NCBI GenBank assembly: GCA_905234835.1
Contig: CAJOIZ010000007.1
Span: forward strand, 1 to 40,481
DNA length: 40,481 nt
DNA from: Paludibacteraceae bacterium
GTDB taxonomy: Bacteria; Bacteroidota; Bacteroidia; Bacteroidales; Paludibacteraceae
Direction of reading: 5' to 3'
In this document: positions 33,101 through 40,481 of the stretch, piece by piece
Layout of the letters: the number at the start of each line of letters is the position of its first letter
How positions within the stretch are numbered: the stretch's first letter is position 1
Translations under genes and position numbers: made by a program
Notes under the pieces: model-generated
Told to the model about the DNA's origin: nothing
Databases searched by the model: none
Seen by the model: the letters and a program-made list of their open reading frames with translations, nothing else

Positions 33101-34318
33101 CTTATTACACGTTCCGGTACGGGACTATGCGACTCGCTCGCGCGGGTTCATCTTACCGTCTTGCCTGCTGCAGAACTAAACGAAATAAATGATACTATTT
33201 ACGAGGGCGACATCTTGCATTGGCGCGACACCACCATTACCACAGGAGGTCACTTTACCCAACGCGTCCTCAACCAACTTGGTTGTGACAGTATTATCTA
33301 TGCTCTGATAACTACCTTTAGAGGCATAACAGTCACCGTCATTGATACGGTCTTGGATGTAGGCGAAAGTTACTTGCTCCGCGACTCGCTTATCACTACG
33401 CCTGGAACATATTATGACACGCTCTATTACGACAACGGACGGGACTCTGTCTATATCACTATTCATATTGAAATCACCCAATTGGACGTGCAAGGTGAGT
33501 TCCTCATTGATACCGTCTGCGGTAACGACAATGCACTATCAATGGCATTCGTTCGCAAACAGGGACATCCTGTTCGTTACGACCTCCTCTTCTCCGAAGA
33601 GGCGAAGAAACAAGGTTTCAAAGACGTGACAAGCCAACCGATGAAAGACACTGCCATGGTACAATGGCTCGTGCCAATGCCAAAGAAAGAGAGCGACACA
33701 CTATGGTACGTACGACCGGAACACTATAAAGCCACATTACGTCTGACAGACAAACAAGACAAGCAAACCACATACCAAGCATCATTTACTGTCCTCTATC
33801 CTTCTTGGGTTATTCTGCAACGCTGGAACGATGTGCTGACAATCACTAATCACGATTTCAATGGTGGATACGATTTCACGCACGTACAGTGGTATGTGGA
33901 CGGAGAAAAAGTGGACGGCAGAGGAGATGACAACTTCTTCTTGTATGCAGGCGACGGACAGCAATTGCAATTTGGTGTTTCCTACCGTGCCGAACTCACC
34001 CGGGCTGATGACGGCAAGACCTTCTCCACCTGCGAATACATGCCTTCGTATCAAGAAGAAAAAGTAATCTTCAAGGAGGATTTCAAACTAGTGCCTCGCC
34101 GTGCGGGCGATGCACGCCAAATAGAGGTCAATACGCTGCTCTCGGGCAGATATATAGTCTATGATGTGAGCGGAAAGCAAGTAATGACCGGCATATTCGG
34201 ACCGGCATACGGTTCGCCTGACATCGTATTCCCTGCCTCCTACCCCAACGGTACATACCTGATTCGTTTCCTGCCGAATCAGGCTAAACAGATACACAAG
34301 AAATGGATAGTCTATTAA
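30119..34318 (+). CDS. Large repeat-containing surface protein, T9SS-type C-terminal domain
   Basis: 1399 residues, exported (signal peptide MRYDKHLYIIIGIASLLIQS...VYSQC). Residues ~30-290 form a beta-rich domain of jelly-roll or MAM type (ILLFEYAAILDRTH, WSTVGFDLTQYIGQTLRLRVENYDC). There follow about twelve repeats of 60-70 residues. Each begins near an (I/V)C-x-G/E..-(Y/F)-W and ends in GCDS(I/V)-x-x-x-L (for example GCDSIVTLRL, GCDSTVTLNL). From ~1120 the last ~280 residues are nearly the same as in the next protein. They end in a sorting-domain-like stretch (GRYIVYDVSGKQVMTG ... PNGTYLIRFLP) typical of type IX secretion. Probable adhesin or gliding/cell-surface protein. It starts 71 bp after parC and is followed by its paralogue after 30 bp. 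Confidence 0.8.
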   Translation: MRYDKHLYIIIGIASLLIQSEAVYSQCVNMTDLDDPGTTCYVYNHEFHRRSDNIETYDWKEYPNVVEDYGLSTTNNYTYGVPNILCTRQTIVTEQGSDYLQPSLKMIPDGRSSSIRIGNPRNGGKGTPVKQPSEFMKWHPQGEGIAMDYKVTADNAILLFEYAAILDRTHHTNDDYDDELQAHIDIKITDRNGNVINPSTAAFSCRGNRTVAADAAEGWKSFTHGGISSSWKDWSTVGFDLTQYIGQTLRLRVENYDCAVDESNQTGWNIYFYYCGKHFSYIYFYVDCARKGLEVECLENQQARLTAPEGFTYRWYNKAKPSTTLGTGRTIDVHADGVTTYCCQLTQKERMKGQFVLEAKPLCGKEVNIKATVCEKELPYIFGGKELTKSGHYTNTVALTSEIDSVTNLDLTVQSVKDMPVQTAYICTGSTYNWKVGKKTRPLSKGGTYRDTLRYKSGCDSIRYTLILNEKEKIEYEDHQQVCAATLTGGGYGFNWNGKWINKSSFDGYTFTTSSVVSGCDSIVTLRLDILDDIEYYDTLILTESEIRKGYDWNGYSIYYDDTNFKSFKEAETYFNNYYTEKSSSKGCKEYTNLRLYIVQEITEPLSLCETELPVVWRGYTIESAEDNGKVFVDDVNRIRYTLDLAIHPLYNEKISQTVCDGTEITFGDTLLTSTGVYTRKFKSQFGCDSTVTLNLKVQTAKTARTDRITICEGQPAFNWDGHGPKFQNLTEAGTYNDTARYTTGCDSVYYALRITRGDSTIGHFDKHICDGDSVNFFGEWIRKEGTYRGVTENTMQCDSIVYMHLTVTKLQTISIDTTICDVSSIKWRGQTIVKDGTYSDTLKSELKCDSIAYVLNAHFLSSSSVKIDTTLCFGESITIGDTVINTAGKYTRNLTNAAGCDSVVTLILNYLPEPQTINAFICEGTSYPFHGTDYKTSGQFYFTVGKTDHCKCVDTLNLTVGSVVSGDKYLIVCDGDTYRFQDTILATSGDYERLITRSGTGLCDSLARVHLTVLPAAELNEINDTIYEGDILHWRDTTITTGGHFTQRVLNQLGCDSIIYALITTFRGITVTVIDTVLDVGESYLLRDSLITTPGTYYDTLYYDNGRDSVYITIHIEITQLDVQGEFLIDTVCGNDNALSMAFVRKQGHPVRYDLLFSEEAKKQGFKDVTSQPMKDTAMVQWLVPMPKKESDTLWYVRPEHYKATLRLTDKQDKQTTYQASFTVLYPSWVILQRWNDVLTITNHDFNGGYDFTHVQWYVDGEKVDGRGDDNFFLYAGDGQQLQFGVSYRAELTRADDGKTFSTCEYMPSYQEEKVIFKEDFKLVPRRAGDARQIEVNTLLSGRYIVYDVSGKQVMTGIFGPAYGSPDIVFPASYPNGTYLIRFLPNQAKQIHKKWIVY

Positions 34319-34348
34319 GAAACAACATTTTGATATTAAAATAGTTCT

Positions 34349-36160
34349 ATGAAACATCTTATAGCACGAGTTTTTGCTCTTATTCTCTTGTTCGGATTTT
34401 CTGTGCAAGCATCATCTCAATGTTGCGCCTACAAAGAAAAAGTAGGTGTGCGGGACCAATACTTGTATGACCAGGATTATATAGTATTGGATGTCTATAC
34501 TGACCCGAAAGACGATTGGCTGCAATATATAGATGACTACAACAAACCCATGCCATGGGATTACAACAAGTTCATCCGTGTGCGCGCGTGGTCAAATCGG
34601 ACTTCGAACACCGATAACTATATCCAACTCTACTGGTGGATAGGCGATGGCAGCAATACCGAGTTATTGCAGACTTATGCCAATGGTGTAGGTCCGAAAG
34701 CCGGCAATTACACTTTGACTCGCCCCGGAGCGGGAGCATTCTATTTGGGCAATGACGCCAAATCAACCCTCTATTATTGGTCGCACATCAATATCCCGAC
34801 GGAAAAAGCAATGCTATTGAGTTACCGTACCCACGACTTCCTTTATGAAGATGCGGACATCATTTGGGTATGTCCTTTCTCTTCGTATGCTTCACAAATG
34901 GGCGACTTGTCGAACGATAACTCGAACTATGTCGTTGGCTCGGAAGCCACATCATACATCGCGCATTTTAACTCTTTTGTAGTAACTGTGGATACGGGTG
35001 ATGACGGCAATATATATATTCAGATTGGCGGACAAGAATGTGGTTACGAGCCACAAGCCACCATTGGAAGAAAGACGAATGCAAATGTACATCATCTGAC
35101 CGTTTCCACTACTGGTGAAGGGACGGTAGGCATTATTCCTGCTTGCGAATACTATGAAGAGGGCGATGTGATTACTCTTGTGCCGACAGCCAATGGACAG
35201 CCCGCTTACTTTAAGGAATGGATAGGCGAGTTTGCCAATTACGTTCAAGACAACGGCGATGGTACGTACAGCATCACGATGCAGGCAACAGACATGAATG
35301 TTACCGCCGTATTTGACTTGTTGGAAACAGTAAAAGGTGTTTTCTCTATTGATGCCACCTGCGGCGATAGTAAAACGATGACTATGACGTTTACGCGTGA
35401 GCAGGGTCTGCCTGTCCGCTACGACATATATTTCTCCGAAGCCGCTATCAAACAAGGCTTTGAAGACATCATTAACCAAAAGATGCCGAATATGCCGGTG
35501 TTTGAATGGTCAGTTCCGATGCCAAGTAAACCGGACGACGAAAAATGGTATGTTCGCCCCGATGACTACGAGGCTACACTGATGCTGACAGACTTGTATA
35601 ACAATGTAACTACCTATACCATATCCTTTACTATACTTTACCCCTCGTGGGTCATTATGCAACGTTGGAACGATGTGCTCACGATAACTAATCGCGAATT
35701 TAATGGCGGCTACGACTTTATACAAGTGCAGTGGTACGTTAATGGCGAACCCGTGAAAGGTAGAGGTGACCACAACTTCTTCTATTACGCCGGAGAAAAC
35801 CAACAGTTGCTATTTGGTGTTCCTTATCGCGCCGACATAACACGTGCAGACGACCTCAAGACCATATCCACCTGCAATTATATCCCCTATGCACAGGCAG
35901 ATACGGTTATCTTCAAAGAGGACTTGTATATGACTCCCCGCTACGCTGGCAACTCGCGTCAAGTAGCCGTAACAACCTCGCTTTCCGGAAGATACATAGT
36001 GTATGATATTAGCGGAAAAGAAGTACTGACCGATTGCTTCGGTTCTGATTACGGTTCGCCCGACATCGTCTTCCCTGCATCTTGTCTCAAAGGAACGTAT
36101 CTTATTCGTTTTCTTCCCGATAATGCAAAAGAGATTCATAAAAAGTGGTTGGTTTGGTAA
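34349..36160 (+). CDS. Surface protein with divergent InlB-type repeat and T9SS-type C-terminal domain
   Basis: 603 residues with a signal peptide (MKHLIARVFALILLFGFSVQA). The N-terminal ~200 residues form a beta-rich domain with a counterpart in the next gene. Then comes a divergent InlB B-repeat-like domain (HHLTVSTTGEGTVGI ... NGDGTYSITMQATDMNVTAVF, about 250-328). The last ~270 residues (from KGVFSIDATCGDSKTMTM) are highly similar to the end of the preceding 1399-residue protein: WVIMQRWNDVLTITN, then GGYDF, then SGRYIVYDISGKEVLTD. It thus shares its C-terminus with its left neighbour and its N-terminus/middle with its right neighbour, a modular family arisen by tandem duplication and shuffling. 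Confidence 0.8.
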   Translation: MKHLIARVFALILLFGFSVQASSQCCAYKEKVGVRDQYLYDQDYIVLDVYTDPKDDWLQYIDDYNKPMPWDYNKFIRVRAWSNRTSNTDNYIQLYWWIGDGSNTELLQTYANGVGPKAGNYTLTRPGAGAFYLGNDAKSTLYYWSHINIPTEKAMLLSYRTHDFLYEDADIIWVCPFSSYASQMGDLSNDNSNYVVGSEATSYIAHFNSFVVTVDTGDDGNIYIQIGGQECGYEPQATIGRKTNANVHHLTVSTTGEGTVGIIPACEYYEEGDVITLVPTANGQPAYFKEWIGEFANYVQDNGDGTYSITMQATDMNVTAVFDLLETVKGVFSIDATCGDSKTMTMTFTREQGLPVRYDIYFSEAAIKQGFEDIINQKMPNMPVFEWSVPMPSKPDDEKWYVRPDDYEATLMLTDLYNNVTTYTISFTILYPSWVIMQRWNDVLTITNREFNGGYDFIQVQWYVNGEPVKGRGDHNFFYYAGENQQLLFGVPYRADITRADDLKTISTCNYIPYAQADTVIFKEDLYMTPRYAGNSRQVAVTTSLSGRYIVYDISGKEVLTDCFGSDYGSPDIVFPASCLKGTYLIRFLPDNAKEIHKKWLVW

Positions 36161-36685
36161 AGATTACCGCCCAACAAACTCAATAATAAAAGTAAGCCAC
36201 AAAAAGAATGACTGCCGGGTAGCCTGTGTTTGCAACTTGAAATCATACATTTTAAAATTGAAACTTGAAATCATGATCGGCTCAAATCCTAACAATAAAA
36301 AGCACTCTTGTAACCGATGTATAAAGGTTTGAAGGCACTTTTTGAACGGGCAATGAACAACGAATGAACGACGAATGAACGAGAACGCCACTTCTTTTGA
36401 CCATAAATTGAAATCATAAATCATACGCCGTCTTTTATAGAACAGTAGATATCAATAACTATTCCGCGATTATTCACATCAAAACAACATCACATACACA
36501 GACAACAACTATCTGCGAGATAGTTAATGAATAATGAAAAACGAATGATAAGCACACTACGAGAAAATGGTGCTTTTTGCGATAAAAATGTATTCTACAA
36601 TACAATATTTCAGACAATACACGCGTTGACTGAATATCATTTGTATTGTTCTTATATCTTTTGAACCCATAAACCATAAACGTAT
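36161..36685. other. Non-coding stretch between surface-protein genes
   Basis: Simple-sequence features only. GAAACTTGAAATCAT-type repeats lie around 36225-36275 and GAATGAAC runs around 36350-36385. A TATCTTTTG-like box just before 36664 may be part of a promoter for the next gene, but spacing to a TTG is not ideal. No gene seen. Confidence 0.5.
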
Positions 36686-39600
36686 ATGAAGCGTACTACT
36701 TTTACCCTTTTATTTCTTTCTATTCTTCTCTTTTTCAATGATTCAAAATTATATGCAGCGGAGTGTTATGACGAAATTCCAGAGTTTGCAGCATTTAAGT
36801 TCGATACAGAAGACCAAATTGTGACCAGATATGTAGAGTATTCTGTTTGGGCTAATGATGACGATAAATTTCTAATGATAACGGCTATTGCCCCTTATCG
36901 AAACAAGAACAACTATTTACGCATTTGTTTTTGGGTGGACGAAGACCATATCGGGCTCTACAACGGAGTGAAAGGCCCCGCCCCGGGTGAGTATAAAGTG
37001 GAGGCACCTGACTTTATAAAATATTACGGAACGAATTATTGGTACTTCACTTCTAAAGGTACCAATTCAAAGTGTACAAATGATATGGTTTGCGGTTATG
37101 GATATATCGGTAATTATGATGGATGGGGTAACTTCATCGGCATTGCAGAAATATGTGAAGTAAATTCTTTTGCAGCAGATTATCGCAACGGAAAGACAAG
37201 TAATGAACAAGCAATTGGAGGACTGACTCCCAATAAGTACACTGTAAAAGTTGAGATTGGCAAAGACAACAATATGTTCATAAGAGTATGGTTAAGTGAC
37301 GGCACATTCTTTGCTACGATAGGAGAACCTGACCCCACTTACAGAGTTAACATCACATCAACCGGTTCCGGTACTGTTATCCTCAATCCTTCAACATGTT
37401 ATACCCCCGGCGAAACCGTTACCCTTACTCCGAAGCCGAACAATACATCCGCATGTTTCAAAGGATGGGAAGGCGAAGATAAAGATTATATCACAGACAG
37501 CGGCGACGGCACATACAGCATCACAATGCCTGCAACCGACTTAAATGTGACAGCCGTTTTCGACAAATGTTATGTAGAGGTTGAAGACAAGATAGACACG
37601 TGTTCGGCAACTCTACCATTTATCTGGCGACCGTGGAGCAACGGCGGAAAGGGATATGAAATAACTTCGGAAGCACAAGCCAAGACAATAAAAGACGAAG
37701 TCACGAAAAACGGCACTACAATTTTGGAGGACTCCCTTGTAACCCTCAATCTGACCTTGCACGAACCACAAAAAGTACCCGTCGAAGTAAAAGATACTTT
37801 TTGGCAATGCGACTTTGATTTAGGTGACGGCAATTGGATTAATATTGTAGTAGATGACGGATCGGCAGAAGGAATCATATTGGATATGGAGAACGCCGTC
37901 GGCATCACCTACGAAACAACTGAACCTGACCGGTATGGATGCGACTCAACAACCATACACGAGGTGATTATTATTCCTGAAAACGTACAACGCCTGTGGG
38001 AGTTCTGTCAAAGCGATTTGAGTTTGGGAGATAACAACTATGTGAACCTCGAACTTGATGACCGCTTGTCATTAGATGGCAATTTCTGGGGAACTTTTTC
38101 AGGCGATTCAATCATCAGAGATACCACATATTCAGAATATTGCGGTATGGATTCCATTACGACGGATACGATTCGCATCTATCCTTCCAAGCGCGAAAAG
38201 TGGAATCCCGGAATATGTGCCGACAAGATGGAAGCGGCTCTCGCCGAAGGAATACCGTTTTTTGATTTAGGACCTATTACGGATTGGTCGCAAGACGGGT
38301 TAGAATACTACACTGAAGGAACCGTACACGGCTGCGATTCGGTTATTGTTTTGGATCTTATCCCCATACCCAACGATACGACATACGAAACTATGGCTGT
38401 ATGCTCCTACCCTGTAACATGGCGAGGGAAAACCTACAACAGCAAAGAAGAGACCGAAACGACGCCCGTCATCCGCCCCGGAGTGAACAAGGGCGATTGC
38501 CAACAGTATTTCTTTATGATTCCCGAAGAGGCTCCGGCACAGGAAGTGTCAGTTGATTCCACTATCTGCCAAAACGAACTGCCCTTCTATTGGGAAGAAG
38601 CGGATCTTACATTCGACGAAGGCGGCACAAAGGAACATACATTCAAGACAGCAGGCGGCGGATGCGACTCCATTGTTACGCTGACACTTACCGTTATTCC
38701 AACACCCGACATCAACGAAACAAGGACCATCTGCCCCGCACAATTGCCGTACCAATGGGATGAGATGACCTTCAACGAAGAGGGAACACAAACACAAACC
38801 GTTCATACAGAAGAAGGCTGCAACTATACTGTTTCCCACACCGTTCTCGTTATCCCTGATGTAATAAAAGACGGCGACAGAGTGTGCAGCAGCCAACTGC
38901 CTTATACATGGGAGGACGAGATGATTGCGGCTGACGATTCTCGCTTTGAGACCAATCCATTAACAGGCGTAAAAACACTGACAATCGGTCCGAAAGTGCT
39001 TCCGTCATCGTTAGAATGTGATTCAACGGTTGAGTTCACGCTCACCGTCATACCCGAACAAATTTATGACCACATAACCATCTGCGAAACAGAAATGCCC
39101 TACACATGGCACGTTGGCGAACAAGAAATTGTCATCAACTCGGAGGCGGATGCTGTCAATCAGTCAGTTGAACTGACATCAGTATTAGGATGCGACAGTA
39201 CAGTTCACCTCGACCTGACTATCATCCCAACAGCACACGAGGATCTCGGGACAATCCATATCAAAGAAGGACAGACCTATACCGTGTTCGAAGGTACACC
39301 TTACGAAAAGACTTACTCAACGGACACGCCGCAAGAAGATGTCATCGGTGAAGGTCTGTCGTATCAGGGTTGCGATTCGGTGGTAACGCTCACCGTAGAA
39401 ATCCGCAATGCTGAAACAGAAGACATCTATGTCACCATCTGCGAAGGAGGAGACCAATATCCTTACCAATGGAACGGGATGGAATGTAACGAAACGAAAG
39501 TATATGAGTATCAAACCAAGACGTTATATACGGATTTTGATTCAATTGCCTACCTGCATCTGACTATACTGCCGTATTACCCGAACGTGACAGCAGGTGA

Positions 39601-40481
39601 AACTATATGCGAGAACAAACTTCCTTATACATGGGAAGGCGAAACCTTTACCCTCAATGATGACTATACCGAGATTGACGAACAGACATACTTCCGCCAA
39701 GTGACAAAGAACATCGGGACTAAAGCAGGTTGCGACTCTATTGTGACTTTCACGCTGACCGTTCACCGTTCATATGTTAAACATGAGGAAGCTACCGTCT
39801 GCCGCAGTCAGTTACCTTATATCTGGGAAGGCGAGACATTCACGGACTCCGGAACAGCCACCAAGGAACTTCAGACAGCGAGCGGCTGCGATTCTGTAGT
39901 AACCTTCACGCTGACGATAGCCGAATCGTATGACATACAGCACGAAGAAAAAATCTGTCCAAGCAATCTGCCTTATATATGGGAAGGCGAGACATTCAAC
40001 GAGGCGGGAACCATCACAAAGACACTCCGTTCCTCCGCCGATTGTGACTCGACCGTCACCTTTACACTGACCGTGTTGGCTGGTTCGGACAATACCGTTA
40101 CAGATTTGACCGTTTGCGAAAACGAACTTCCCTACCGCTGGGGCAACGAAACGTTCTATGAAGCAGGAACAAAAACACAGATGTTCCGCTCATCGATGGG
40201 GTGCGACTCCATAGTGACGTTGACGTTGTATGTCAATCCCGCCTACAACATTACCGACGGAGCAACGGTGTGTCAGGACGCATTGCCATACAGATGGCAG
40301 GATGTAACGTTCACACAATCGGGTACAGAGACACGAACGCTAAAGACCGTGCTGGACTGCGACTCAGTGGTAACGTTCACGTTGACCGTGCAGACACCGA
40401 CAAACGACATTCAAACAGAAACCGCCTGCGACAACCAACTGCCTTTCCAATGGAATCCGACAGAGGGATATACACAGGATT
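36686..40481 (+). CDS. Very large repeat-containing surface protein, truncated at the window edge
   Basis: Open from ATG 36686 to the end of the window without a stop (1265 codons seen). Signal peptide MKRTTFTLLFLSILLFFNDS...YAAEC. The N-terminal ~210 residues resemble the start of the 603-residue neighbour. Then there is an InlB-type domain (VNITSTGSGTVILNPSTCYTPGE ... DGTYSITMPATDLNVTAVF). From about residue 300 come at least twelve repeats of 55-75 residues with the signature C-x4-LPY-x-W..G..F...GT ... CDS-(I/V/T)-V-T-(L/F)-T-L-T-V. They become more regular towards the window end. Expected to finish with a T9SS sorting domain beyond 40481. Likely a filamentous adhesin or surface-layer type protein. 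Confidence 0.85.
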   Translation, partial: MKRTTFTLLFLSILLFFNDSKLYAAECYDEIPEFAAFKFDTEDQIVTRYVEYSVWANDDDKFLMITAIAPYRNKNNYLRICFWVDEDHIGLYNGVKGPAPGEYKVEAPDFIKYYGTNYWYFTSKGTNSKCTNDMVCGYGYIGNYDGWGNFIGIAEICEVNSFAADYRNGKTSNEQAIGGLTPNKYTVKVEIGKDNNMFIRVWLSDGTFFATIGEPDPTYRVNITSTGSGTVILNPSTCYTPGETVTLTPKPNNTSACFKGWEGEDKDYITDSGDGTYSITMPATDLNVTAVFDKCYVEVEDKIDTCSATLPFIWRPWSNGGKGYEITSEAQAKTIKDEVTKNGTTILEDSLVTLNLTLHEPQKVPVEVKDTFWQCDFDLGDGNWINIVVDDGSAEGIILDMENAVGITYETTEPDRYGCDSTTIHEVIIIPENVQRLWEFCQSDLSLGDNNYVNLELDDRLSLDGNFWGTFSGDSIIRDTTYSEYCGMDSITTDTIRIYPSKREKWNPGICADKMEAALAEGIPFFDLGPITDWSQDGLEYYTEGTVHGCDSVIVLDLIPIPNDTTYETMAVCSYPVTWRGKTYNSKEETETTPVIRPGVNKGDCQQYFFMIPEEAPAQEVSVDSTICQNELPFYWEEADLTFDEGGTKEHTFKTAGGGCDSIVTLTLTVIPTPDINETRTICPAQLPYQWDEMTFNEEGTQTQTVHTEEGCNYTVSHTVLVIPDVIKDGDRVCSSQLPYTWEDEMIAADDSRFETNPLTGVKTLTIGPKVLPSSLECDSTVEFTLTVIPEQIYDHITICETEMPYTWHVGEQEIVINSEADAVNQSVELTSVLGCDSTVHLDLTIIPTAHEDLGTIHIKEGQTYTVFEGTPYEKTYSTDTPQEDVIGEGLSYQGCDSVVTLTVEIRNAETEDIYVTICEGGDQYPYQWNGMECNETKVYEYQTKTLYTDFDSIAYLHLTILPYYPNVTAGETICENKLPYTWEGETFTLNDDYTEIDEQTYFRQVTKNIGTKAGCDSIVTFTLTVHRSYVKHEEATVCRSQLPYIWEGETFTDSGTATKELQTASGCDSVVTFTLTIAESYDIQHEEKICPSNLPYIWEGETFNEAGTITKTLRSSADCDSTVTFTLTVLAGSDNTVTDLTVCENELPYRWGNETFYEAGTKTQMFRSSMGCDSIVTLTLYVNPAYNITDGATVCQDALPYRWQDVTFTQSGTETRTLKTVLDCDSVVTFTLTVQTPTNDIQTETACDNQLPFQWNPTEGYTQD

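Overview
The window comes from a member of the Bacteroidales, most likely uncultured. Three things point there. Promoters follow the Bacteroidetes pattern TTG-N19/20-TAnnTTTG, and six good examples can be read. Three large surface proteins sit in a row, and two of them end in a type IX secretion (T9SS)-like sorting domain. The housekeeping genes (short-form Pta, ParC, RimO, RecQ, UbiA-family) look typical of the group. No transposase, integrase, rRNA or CRISPR array is visible.

Layout. 1-7.6 kb is core chromosome: a CAU-anticodon tRNA and an OmpA/LysM outer-membrane protein on the minus strand. Divergent from them is a plus-strand run pta-ackA-GH13 alpha-amylase-UbiA prenyltransferase, closed by a terminator. 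7.6-23.6 kb is an accessory island with long non-coding stretches, repeats and many genes without a recognised function. 23.6-30.0 kb returns to core genes (recQ, rimO, a small membrane protein, parC). 30.1-40.5 kb holds three modular repeat-rich cell-surface proteins; the last runs off the window.

The island is the part most worth study. It holds a 5'-truncated kinase-like fragment, a KilA-N gene flanked by a ~190-bp direct duplication of its promoter/leader, and a ~320-nt candidate structured RNA. Next come two adjacent dynamin-like GTPases, two tiny membrane peptides, a uracil-DNA-glycosylase-like (UDG-like) protein and a 39-residue peptide closed by a terminator. An AAA ATPase/DUF4143-type gene with its own 33-bp-period repeats and an unknown partner follow. 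A MITE-like element comes next, then a second UDG-like paralogue with its own small peptides, three exported proteins (two of them lipoproteins), a second copy of the 39-residue peptide and a 227-residue unknown. A second candidate structured RNA lies just before recQ. The recurrence of the UDG-like protein with the same 39-residue peptide suggests two versions of one modular system. The dynamin pair, KilA-N and AAA ATPase make a defence or mobile-element-conflict role plausible, but this is inference.

Limits: all family calls are made by eye from motifs and overall sequence character; no database search was run. Promoters and RNA structures are read by eye.
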